A stretch of 64,000 nucleotides of DNA from DASQMT01 sp963839615. GTDB taxonomy: Bacteria > Actinomycetota > Thermoleophilia > Solirubrobacterales > Solirubrobacteraceae. The stretch's first letter is position 1, and each line of letters starts with the position of its first letter. Under the pieces are notes generated by a model. That model was not told where the DNA came from. It saw only the letters and a list, made by a program, of their open reading frames with translations, and searched no databases. Location: contig CAWIVY010000002.1 in assembly GCA_963839615.1 (NCBI GenBank), forward strand, positions 62,001 through 126,000. The letters are read 5' to 3'. Below, piece by piece: positions 36,696 to 43,597 of the stretch. The position numbers and the translations under genes are program-made.

Positions 36696-37759
36696 TTGTG
36701 AACCCCTCCTCGTCGGCCTTCCGACCGTGTCTGGACTTGCGTGTTACCCCTCACCCGGGAGCTTCTCAAACCGAGCGGGGCGGTAGAGCTCCGCTCGATG
36801 ATCTCGAGTGGCATCCGGCGGCTTGAAACCGGCTCGCCGGAGATTGCGCGCAGCAGCAGGTCGGCGCCGAGGCTGCCGATCTCCTCGAGCGGCTGCGCGA
36901 CCGTGGTCAGGCCGGTGTACCCGGCGGCCTCCACGTTGTCGAAGCCGATGACCGACAACTCCTCGGGCACCGGCACGCCCGCATCCTGCGCCGCCTCGAG
37001 CACACCGATCGCCTGCACGTCGGAGGCGGAGAAGACGGCGGTCGGCCGCGGGTTCTGCGCCAGCAGCTGGGACCCGGCGACGCGCGCGACGTCGCGCCCG
37101 TGCGGGCGGCGCAGGATCCAGTCCGGCGCGATCGGGGCGCCCGCGGCGGCCAAGGCCGCCTCGAAGCCCTCGCGCCGGTGCGCGCTGGAGTCGAACCCGA
37201 ACAGGTTCTCCTCCTCGTCGCCGAGGAATGCGATCCGCCGGTGGCCGAGCGCCAGCAGGTGCTCAGCCGCCATCCGGCCACCCTCGAAGTCGTCGATCGT
37301 GATGCAGGGAATCGTCGCGTGGTCGCGGTCGAGCAGCACGATCGGCACGCCGGCGAGCTGCATGCGACGCGCCTCGCTGTCGGTCGGCGCGAGCGAGATC
37401 GCGAGCAGCCCGTCGATCCGCCCGCGCGCCGCCAGCGGGCGGAACAGGTCGCGCCGCTGGTCGGGGCGCTCCACGTCGCTCAGGATCAGCTCGTAGCCCT
37501 CGCTCGCGAGCCTGTGCGAGACACCGCGCAGGCGCTCGATGACCGACGGCTGGGTGAAGAACGGAGCCACGACGCCGATCGCGTTCGCGCGGCCGGTCGA
37601 CAGCGCGCGTGCGGCGGGGCTGGGCTGGTAGTCGAGCATCGCGATCGCCTCGAGCACCCGGCGGCGCGTGCCGGCGCTCACCGACGGCGACCCGTTGAGG
37701 ACGCGGGACACCGTGCCGACGCCGACCCCGGCCTCTGCGGCAACCTGCGCGATGGTCAT
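36692..37759 (-). CDS. LacI-family transcriptional repressor
   Basis: A 355-residue regulator. The N-terminal HTH reads TIAQVAAEAGVGVGTVSRVL, followed by the hinge helix SPAARALSTGRANAIGVVAP and a periplasmic-binding-like ligand domain ending VIGFDNVEAAGYTGLTTV. It is the first gene of the transporter operon and overlaps the binding-protein gene by 4 nt, so the repressor is autoregulated together with the transporter. ATG 37759 is preferred over GTG 37768, because GAGGGGTGAGG lies at the right distance. Confidence 0.92.
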   Translation of the reverse strand: MTIAQVAAEAGVGVGTVSRVLNGSPSVSAGTRRRVLEAIAMLDYQPSPAARALSTGRANAIGVVAPFFTQPSVIERLRGVSHRLASEGYELILSDVERPDQRRDLFRPLAARGRIDGLLAISLAPTDSEARRMQLAGVPIVLLDRDHATIPCITIDDFEGGRMAAEHLLALGHRRIAFLGDEEENLFGFDSSAHRREGFEAALAAAGAPIAPDWILRRPHGRDVARVAGSQLLAQNPRPTAVFSASDVQAIGVLEAAQDAGVPVPEELSVIGFDNVEAAGYTGLTTVAQPLEEIGSLGADLLLRAISGEPVSSRRMPLEIIERSSTAPLGLRSSRVRGNTQVQTRSEGRRGGVHK

Positions 37760-37798
37760 ACGCCTCACCCCTCATCCCGCCCCCGGCAACGGCATCCA

Positions 37799-37812
37799 TG
37801 GAAGCGGTTCCA
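37799..37812. promoter_or_regulatory. LacI-type operator between lacI and the alpha-glucosidase
   Basis: TGGAAGCGGTTCCA matches the LacI/GalR consensus TGNAANCGNTTNCA. Flanking A and T extend the arms (37798-37813). It lies midway in the 97-bp divergent intergenic region and can control both arms. Confidence 0.7.
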
Positions 37813-37856
37813 TCGTGCCATCACTGTCAAGCGCCGGAGCCGTATCCTGCCCGGCC

Positions 37857-39449
37857 ATGGCAGCTCGGACATGGTGGCGGGACGGCGTGCTGTACCAGAT
37901 CTATCCGCGTTCGTTCGCGGATTCCGACGGCGACGGGATCGGCGACCTGCGCGGGATCCTGGCGCGTCTGGATCATCTCGAGTGGCTCGGGATCGACGGG
38001 ATCTGGCTCAACCCGACGATGCCGTCGCCCAACGACGACTGGGGCTACGACGTCTCCGACTTCTGCGCGGTGCATCCCGAGCTGGGGACGATCGAGGACC
38101 TCGATGCGCTCGTCGCCGCCGCGGGCGAGCGCGGGATCCGCGTCTTGCTCGACCTCGTCCCGAACCACACGAGCGACCGCCACGAGTGGTTCCTCGACGC
38201 CACGAGCGGGCGCGACGCGCGCTTCCGCGACTTCTACGTCTGGGCCGATCCGGGAGCGGACGGCGGGCCGCCGAACAACTGGGAGTCCAACTTCGGCGGC
38301 TCGGCCTGGCAGCTGCACGAGCCGACGGGCCAGTACTACCTGAACAACTTCCTGCCGAGCCAGCCCGACCTCAACTGGTGGAACGACGACGTGCGCGAGG
38401 CGTTCGACGACGTGCTGCGGTTCTGGTTCGCGCGCGGGATCGCCGGCTTCCGGATCGACGTCTGCCACGCGATCGTCAAGGATCGCGAGCTGCGCGACGA
38501 CCCCGCCGCGACGCCCGACGACCACCCGCTGATCCGCAAGAAGGGTCACAAGCAGGTGTTCTCGATGAACCGTCCCGAGGTCCACGACGTGCTCCGGCGC
38601 TGGCGCGCGCTCGCGGAGGCGCAGGATCCGCGCCGGGTGCTGGTCGGGGAGACCTACGTGCTCGACCTCGACTCCCTGATCCCGTTCTACGGGCAGGGCG
38701 AGGACGAGCTGAACCTCGCGTTCAACTTCCTCTTCGTGCATTCCGAGCTCGACGCGGACGAGCTGCGCACGGTCGTCGAGGGCGTCGAGGAGAAGCTGCC
38801 GGAGGTGTCGTGGCCGGTCTACACCGGCTCGAACCACGACGCCGGCCGGCTCGCGACGCGCTGGGCCGGCGACGACGAGCGGCGCGCGCGCGCCGCGCTG
38901 ATGATGCTGCTGACGCTGCGCGGCACGCCCTTCCTGTACTACGGCGACGAGCTCGCGCTGCCCGAGGTCCCGCTCGACCCAGCGACGGCGCTCGACCCGG
39001 TCGCGCGGCGCACCGGCGACCCGTCGCGCAACCGCGACGTCTGCCGTACGCCGATGCCCTGGACGGCCGAGCCCGGCGGCGGCTTCACGACCGCCGAGGC
39101 GACGCCGTGGCTGCCGTTCGGCGACCTGGCGGCCTGCAACGTGGCGGCTCAGCGCGAGGACCCCGGCTCCGTGCTGCACCTCGTGCGCGACCTGATCGCG
39201 CTGCGCCGGCAGCACTCCGAGCTGACGTCGGGGTCCTACGCGCCGCTGCCGGCACCGGCCGGCGCATGGGCCTGGCGCCGCGGCGAGCGGTTCGTCGTGG
39301 CGCTGAACCTGTCCGACTCCCCGCTCGCGGTCGCGGGCGTGGGCGGGCGGGTCGCGGTGGCGACGGATCGCGTGCGCGAGGGCGAGCAGGTCGCCGGCGA
39401 GGTGCGGCTCGGGCCGTACGAGGGCGTCGTGATCGAGCCGGCGTCGTGA
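37857..39449 (+). CDS. GH13 alpha-glucosidase
   Basis: A 530-residue GH13 enzyme. Conserved regions in order are LVPNHTSDRHEWF, GIAGFRIDVCHAI (nucleophile Asp), VLVGETYV (acid/base Glu) and TGSNHDAGR (transition-state stabiliser). The N-terminal WWRDGVLYQIYPRSFADSDG is typical of oligo-1,6-glucosidase/alpha-glucosidase. No signal peptide is seen, so it acts on sugar brought in by the adjacent ABC transporter. TATCCT (37843-37848) ends 8 nt before the ATG. Its end overlaps the next gene by GTGA. Confidence 0.92.
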   Translation: MAARTWWRDGVLYQIYPRSFADSDGDGIGDLRGILARLDHLEWLGIDGIWLNPTMPSPNDDWGYDVSDFCAVHPELGTIEDLDALVAAAGERGIRVLLDLVPNHTSDRHEWFLDATSGRDARFRDFYVWADPGADGGPPNNWESNFGGSAWQLHEPTGQYYLNNFLPSQPDLNWWNDDVREAFDDVLRFWFARGIAGFRIDVCHAIVKDRELRDDPAATPDDHPLIRKKGHKQVFSMNRPEVHDVLRRWRALAEAQDPRRVLVGETYVLDLDSLIPFYGQGEDELNLAFNFLFVHSELDADELRTVVEGVEEKLPEVSWPVYTGSNHDAGRLATRWAGDDERRARAALMMLLTLRGTPFLYYGDELALPEVPLDPATALDPVARRTGDPSRNRDVCRTPMPWTAEPGGGFTTAEATPWLPFGDLAACNVAAQREDPGSVLHLVRDLIALRRQHSELTSGSYAPLPAPAGAWAWRRGERFVVALNLSDSPLAVAGVGGRVAVATDRVREGEQVAGEVRLGPYEGVVIEPAS

Positions 39450-40639
39450 CCGCGGGCGTGGCGGACCTGCGTCCGCTCCTGTCCGAGGAGGGCTGGGCCT
39501 ACGCATCGCTGCCGCCGCAGGAGCCGGGCGACCCGGGGCGCTTCCACGCCCTGTTCGGACGGGACTCGCTGATCTGCGCGCTGCAGGTGCTGCCGGCGGC
39601 GCCCGAGGTCGCCCGCGCGACCCTGCGCGCGCTCGCGGCCCGCCAGGGCCGCGTGGTCGACCCGGACACCGACGAGGAGCCGGGCAAGATCCTGCACGAG
39701 TACCGGCCGGTGGCGGACGCATGGTTCGCCGAGGCCGGCTGGCCCGTACGCGACGGAGCGCTCCTGTACTACGGCACCGCGGATGCGACGAGCTGGTTCC
39801 TCGTCGTGCTCGCCGCGCTCGGCGACGCGCGGCTGGCGCGCGAGCTCGAGCCGTCCTGGCGCGCCGCGGCCGCCTGGCTCACGGGTGCGCTCGAGGCGGG
39901 CGGCGGCCTGGTCCGCTACGGCCCGCGCCACGGCACCGGCGGCCTCACCCAGCAGGGCTGGCGCGACGCGATACCCGAGCAGCAGCGTTCCCAGGGCTCG
40001 GGCATCCTGCGGCCCGACGGCAGCGACCCGACGGCCCCGCTGGCCGACGCCGACTGCCAGGCGGCGGCGGTCGCGGCGCTCGACGCGCTCGAGCGCCTGG
40101 ACCCCGGAGCGGGCTGGGCGGAGCGCGCGGGGGGCCTCCGGGCCGCGGTCTCGTCCTGGGGCCCCGACGTGATGGCGGTCGAGGCGGACGGCACGCTCGT
40201 CCCCGGGGCCGGCTCGCAGCTGGGCTGGCTGCTGTGGGCCGGCGCGCTCGAGGACGAGGCGGCGGCTGCGGCTGCCGCGCGGCTCGTGGAGCCCGACGTG
40301 CTGACGCCGTTCGGCCTGCGCACGCTCTCCTCGGAGCATCGCGCGTTCCGGCCGGACGCCTACCACCGCGGCGCCGTCTGGCCGTTCGACTGCTGGCTCG
40401 GCTGGGGCGGCCTGCGCGCCGCCGGCCGCGACGCCGAGGCCGAGCGCGTCCGCGCCGGCGTCCTGGCGGCGCTGGACCGGCTTGGCCGGGCGCCCGAGCT
40501 GTACGCCGTCAGCACCGACGGCGAGCTCGAGCCGGTCCCCGTCGCCAACCGCGTCCAGGCCTGGACCGTCGGCGCCCGCTGGGCCTTCGAGCACGACTGG
40601 GACGGTCAGTCGGGCAGCAGCGGCATCACGATTCCCTGA
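39446..40639 (+). CDS. Amylo-alpha-1,6-glucosidase-like (six-hairpin) glycoside hydrolase
   Basis: A 397-residue (alpha/alpha)6-barrel type protein. It carries FHALFGRDSLICALQVL near the N-terminus, GKILHEYRP, YYGTADATSWFLVVL and AYHRGAVWPFDCWLGWGGLR, landmarks of glycogen-debranching-like and trehalase-like families. The GTG start is in a 4-nt overlap with the alpha-glucosidase, which supports joint action on intracellular oligosaccharides. The last 34 nt overlap the convergent dinB gene. Confidence 0.82.
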   Translation: MTAGVADLRPLLSEEGWAYASLPPQEPGDPGRFHALFGRDSLICALQVLPAAPEVARATLRALAARQGRVVDPDTDEEPGKILHEYRPVADAWFAEAGWPVRDGALLYYGTADATSWFLVVLAALGDARLARELEPSWRAAAAWLTGALEAGGGLVRYGPRHGTGGLTQQGWRDAIPEQQRSQGSGILRPDGSDPTAPLADADCQAAAVAALDALERLDPGAGWAERAGGLRAAVSSWGPDVMAVEADGTLVPGAGSQLGWLLWAGALEDEAAAAAAARLVEPDVLTPFGLRTLSSEHRAFRPDAYHRGAVWPFDCWLGWGGLRAAGRDAEAERVRAGVLAALDRLGRAPELYAVSTDGELEPVPVANRVQAWTVGARWAFEHDWDGQSGSSGITIP

Positions 40640-41802
40640 TCGCGGTCGAGCAGCACCGCACGCGTGATCGCCGTCGACCCGAAGCGTTCGCGCACCTCGT
40701 CGAGCACGGCGTCGAGCGCCTCCGCGCGCTGCCGGTCGAACGGCAGCGCCAGCTGCACCGCTCCGTCGTCGGTGAGGTTGGAGAGCGCGATCCCGACGAG
40801 CGTGAGGCCCTGGCTCTCGATCAGCGGCATCGCCGCCGCGAGCAGGTCCCTGACCGTGGCGAGGATCGTCTGGGTGTGGGCCGTCGCCTCGGTCAGCGTG
40901 TGCGACCGGGTCGCGCGCGAGAAGTCCTCGAAGCGCATGCGGAGCGTCACCGTGCGGCAGACGCGGCGGGCCGCGCGCAGCCGGCGGGTGAGCCGGTCCA
41001 CGAGTCCCACGACGACGGCGTCGAGCGCCGCGGGCGATCTTCGTCTCCGGCCGAGGGCGCGCTGCGCACCCATCGAGCGCCGCCGCCGGCCGACCCGCAC
41101 CCGCCGCGGGTCGCGGTTGTGGGCGAGGGCGTGCAGCTGCCTTCCCGCCGCCCGCCCGAGGATCGCGATCAGCGCCGTCTCGGGGACCTTCGCGATCTGG
41201 CCGACGGTCGTGATGCCGTAGGCGTGGAGCTTGCGCGCCGTGACCGCCCCGACGCCCCAGACGCGCTCGATCGGGAGCGGATGCAGGAACTCCAGCTCGC
41301 CTTCGGGCGGCACGACGAGCAGGCCGTCGGGCTTCGCCACGCCGCTGGCCACCTTGGCGAGGAACTTGGTCCTCGCGACCCCGACCGTGATCGGCAGGCC
41401 GACCTGCTCGAGCACCTCGCGCCGCAGTCGCGCCGCGATCTCCTCTGGCGTGCCCGAGATCCGCTCGAGGCCGCGAACGTCGAGGAACGCCTCGTCGATC
41501 GACAGCCCCTCGACGAGCGGGGAGGTCTCCCTGAACACCGCGAAGACCGCCTTGCTGGCCTCGGAGTAGGCCGAGAAGCGCGCCTGGACGACGACCGCCC
41601 GCGGGCACAGCCGGCGCGCCTCCCGCCCGCCCATCGCGGTTCGCACCCCGCATGCCTTGGCCTCATAGCTCGCCGCGAGCACGACGCCGCCGCCGACGAT
41701 GACCGGCAGTCCGCGGAGGTGCGGGGCGTCGCGCTGCTCGACCGAGGCGAAGAACGCGTCGAGATCGGCGTGGAGGATCGTGGCTGCACCGGACACGAAC
41801 AC
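40606..41802 (-). CDS. dinB: DNA polymerase IV (Y-family translesion polymerase)
   Basis: A 398-residue Y-family polymerase. Catalytic acidic residues are in ILHADLDAFFASVEQ and GLSIDEAFLDV. PITVGVARTKFLAKVAS and VWGVGAVTARKL (HhH thumb) follow. The basic linker DPRRVRVGRRRRSMGAQRALG is typical of actinobacterial DinB. The GTG start at 41802 lies inside a LexA-type box, so SOS induction is expected. A GTG at 41796 is an alternative start. No clear beta-clamp motif was identified at the C-terminus. Confidence 0.92.
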   Translation of the reverse strand: MFVSGAATILHADLDAFFASVEQRDAPHLRGLPVIVGGGVVLAASYEAKACGVRTAMGGREARRLCPRAVVVQARFSAYSEASKAVFAVFRETSPLVEGLSIDEAFLDVRGLERISGTPEEIAARLRREVLEQVGLPITVGVARTKFLAKVASGVAKPDGLLVVPPEGELEFLHPLPIERVWGVGAVTARKLHAYGITTVGQIAKVPETALIAILGRAAGRQLHALAHNRDPRRVRVGRRRRSMGAQRALGRRRRSPAALDAVVVGLVDRLTRRLRAARRVCRTVTLRMRFEDFSRATRSHTLTEATAHTQTILATVRDLLAAAMPLIESQGLTLVGIALSNLTDDGAVQLALPFDRQRAEALDAVLDEVRERFGSTAITRAVLLDRDQGIVMPLLPD

Positions 41803-41809
41803 ATGTTCG
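41796..41809. promoter_or_regulatory. LexA/SOS-type box overlapping the dinB start
   Basis: CGAACACATGTTCG is a perfect match to the Gram-positive LexA consensus CGAAC-N4-GTTCG. It covers the GTG start codon of dinB, as expected when transcript start and translation start nearly coincide. Confidence 0.72.
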
Positions 41810-41879
41810 CATCCGGATCAAGTCGGAGTTGGATTGATTCGGAGGGGCGGGGCCCGGGAGTTCGCGGCGGTCCGAGCCC

Positions 41880-41928
41880 GCCGAGTGGCGACTAACTCGG
41901 CCATGGCGCGGATAACTCGCCACTCGAC
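41880..41928. repeat. Type-A palindromic element, copy 2
   Basis: CGAGTGGCGA (41882-41891) and TCGCCACTCG (41917-41926) are the same arms as in the copy at 23074-23128, with a CTCGGCC centre. Confidence 0.65.
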
Positions 41929-41937
41929 GCAATTGGG

Positions 41938-41955
41938 GCGCTTCCGCGGAAGCGC
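41938..41955. repeat. 18-bp palindrome, copy 3
   Basis: GCGCTTCCGCGGAAGCGC, identical to the copies at 27283 and 27496. One extra pair at each side makes it 20 bp here (41937-41956). Confidence 0.7.
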
Positions 41956-41991
41956 CGCCGCGATCCGGGCCGCTGCCTCGTCCAGCCTGAC

Positions 41992-42060
41992 TTCAGCGAC
42001 GTTGGACAGCGAACGTCCGTGAGTACCGGCCATAGGGCCGGGTGACGGACGTTCGGCGGG
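41992..42060 (+). repeat. Type-C palindromic element, copy 3 (69 bp)
   Basis: Gapless match, about 90 percent, to the minus strand of 27386-27454. The 11-bp perfect arms CGAACGTCCGT (42010-42020) and ACGGACGTTCG (42045-42055) enclose an inner CCGGCC-ATAG-GGCCGG-like stem. Confidence 0.7.
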
Positions 42061-42130
42061 CTGGGGCCTCCGTCCTGCCCGGACCCGCGCCCTCGATGCC
42101 CGCCGTCCGCCGGGGCGCCGCCTACGTCGC

Positions 42131-42402
42131 TCAGCGCGCGATCGTGCTCGTGCCGACGTGCTCGTCGAGCCACGCGTTCAGCGGTGCGGCTGCGCGCCAC
42201 GTTCCGCCGAGGTGCGCGAGCGCCGCATCGCGGCCGATGCCGCGAGCATCGCCTCGAGCCCGCCGCGCACCTCGGTCTCGTAGCGCTCGCGGGTGGCGGC
42301 GAAATAGCGCTTCGAGTTGTCGCGCTCGAGCCCGGCGAACCACTCGAAGACCGCGGGGGAGAACCCCTGGAAGGCGGCGTCGCGGGGAGTCGTCGGCACC
42401 AT
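42131..42402 (-). pseudogene. DUF2461 gene remnant with internal deletion
   Basis: Starting at ATG 42402, the first 55 or so residues (FQGFSPAVFEWFAGLERDNS, then KRYFAATRERYETEVRGGLE) match the N-terminus of DUF2461/TIGR02453 proteins. The frame then loses resemblance. In another frame the end (LAHLGGTWRAAAPLNAWLDE, HVG) resembles the family C-terminus and stops at 42131-42133. The middle of the usual 200-residue domain is missing, so this is a decayed gene with a large deletion and a frame change. The C-terminal match is from memory and less certain. Confidence 0.6.
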
Positions 42403-42427
42403 TCCACACTACTCCCGTCGGAATTTG

Positions 42428-42441
42428 TTAGGGTGCCCTAA
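42428..42441. promoter_or_regulatory. DtxR/IdeR-like palindrome upstream of the iron-uptake genes
   Basis: TTAGGGTGCCCTAA has 6-bp arms TTAGGG and CCCTAA and matches 11 of 14 positions of the IdeR/DtxR core TTAGGCTAACCTAA. It lies 54 nt before the efeO-like start and 26 nt from the remnant gene. The gene content makes an iron-responsive operator plausible. Confidence 0.5.
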
Positions 42442-42494
42442 GCGCGCCTCCGCCGGGGGTGCCGAAGCACCATCCCGACGCGAGGAGGAACCCC

Positions 42495-43592
42495 GTGCAC
42501 GCTACGCGGAGGCGGCTTTGCGCTGCGCTCGTGGGCACAGTCTGCGCCGTCGCAATGGGCGCATGCGGCGAGGACGAGAAGGCCGCGACGCCTGCTGCCG
42601 CAGGCGAGCAGGCGGCGGGCGATCTGCAGGGGGTGAAGGCGTTCCTGCTCGATCACACCGAGCAGCTCCACTTCGAGGCCGCGAAGCTGCGCGAGGGAGC
42701 GGAGGCGTACCACAGGCTCGCCGCCGCGGCCGACTTCGACTACGCGCGTCTGCTCGCACGCGACCGCGAGCAGGTCAAGACGCTCGTCGAGGAGGCGCAG
42801 GCCACCTTCAGCCGCGCCAATCCCGCGTACGAGGAGATGGAGGGCGTTGTCGCCGGCGTGCCCTCGCTTGCCGACTTCGACGTGATCATCGACGCCGGTG
42901 CGGACAAGAGCGACCCGGAGAACGCCGTGCCGTTCTCGCTCGAGACGCCCGCCGGCAAGACGTACGAGCAGCCGGGCAACTTCAACTACCTGATCGAGAC
43001 GTCGGCGTTCGGGACCGAACCCGCGTTTGCCGCCAAGGGTGTGGCGCCCGACCTCGACGGCAACGGCAAGGTGAGCTTCGGCGAGGCGCTGCCCGACGCC
43101 GACTTCTACGTCACCGCCGCCCGCGAGTTCGAGCGCACGACGACCGAGCTGGACACCGCGGCGCGCAAGTGGTCGCCGACGCCGCAGGACGCGTTCACCG
43201 CGCTCGTCGTCATGACCCCGACGATGTCGGAGTACTTCGATGCGTGGAAGAACTCGCGCTTCGTCGCCGGCGAGGAGGCGGACGAGAAGGCGTTCGTCGC
43301 CGCCTCGCGTCTGGAGGACATCGCCGACATCCTCGGCGGCCTGCAGACCGTGTACGCGGGCGTGCGACCGCGCATCGCGGCCGTCGACGCGGCGCAGGCC
43401 GAGCAGACCGAGAAGGATCTCGCCGGGCTGACCGCGTTCGCCGAGCGGCTGCGCGACGAAGAGCAGGACGGCAGGAGGTTCTCGGCCGACGAGGCCGAGA
43501 CGCTCGGCGCCGAGGCGCAGACGCGCGCGGAGGGGATCGCCGGCCAGCTCTCGCAGGCCGCCGGGCGCCTGGACATCCCGCTCGAGACCTGA
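42495..43592 (+). CDS. EfeO-like iron-uptake lipoprotein (imelysin/M75 family) with an EF-hand-like loop
   Basis: A 365-residue exported protein. The signal peptide ends in a lipobox (AMGAC). The helical body contains LLDHTEQLHFEAAKLREGA, ANPAYEEMEGVVAGVPSLAD and SPTPQDAFTALVVMTPTMSE, resembling actinobacterial EfeO/imelysin-like proteins that pass iron to EfeU. At residues 186-197 it carries DLDGNGKVSFGE, a textbook EF-hand calcium loop, which is not a feature of classical EfeO. GTG 42495 is chosen because AGGAGG is 7 nt upstream and the signal peptide begins directly. The EfeU-type permease follows after 5 nt. Confidence 0.75.
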   Translation: MHATRRRLCAALVGTVCAVAMGACGEDEKAATPAAAGEQAAGDLQGVKAFLLDHTEQLHFEAAKLREGAEAYHRLAAAADFDYARLLARDREQVKTLVEEAQATFSRANPAYEEMEGVVAGVPSLADFDVIIDAGADKSDPENAVPFSLETPAGKTYEQPGNFNYLIETSAFGTEPAFAAKGVAPDLDGNGKVSFGEALPDADFYVTAAREFERTTTELDTAARKWSPTPQDAFTALVVMTPTMSEYFDAWKNSRFVAGEEADEKAFVAASRLEDIADILGGLQTVYAGVRPRIAAVDAAQAEQTEKDLAGLTAFAERLRDEEQDGRRFSADEAETLGAEAQTRAEGIAGQLSQAAGRLDIPLET

Positions 43593-43597
43593 TCGGC

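Larger units (their letters stand above)
41803..42130. other. Gene-free gap with palindromic repeats
   Basis: This 328-bp stretch between dinB and the DUF2461 remnant contains a type-A element, the third copy of the 18-bp palindrome and the type-C copy 3. I see no gene in it. The remaining sequence has no obvious features. Confidence 0.65.

Noticed and set aside
37100..39445. Open frame joined to the debranching-type hydrolase over the lacI and alpha-glucosidase genes
   Set aside because: It is a shadow frame. Hydrolase homology begins at GTG 39446 in a normal 4-nt overlap.
41019..41110. Possible frameshift in dinB because of an arginine-rich stretch
   Set aside because: RRVRVGRRRRSMGAQRALG is the normal linker sequence of actinobacterial DinB and homology continues on both sides in the same frame.
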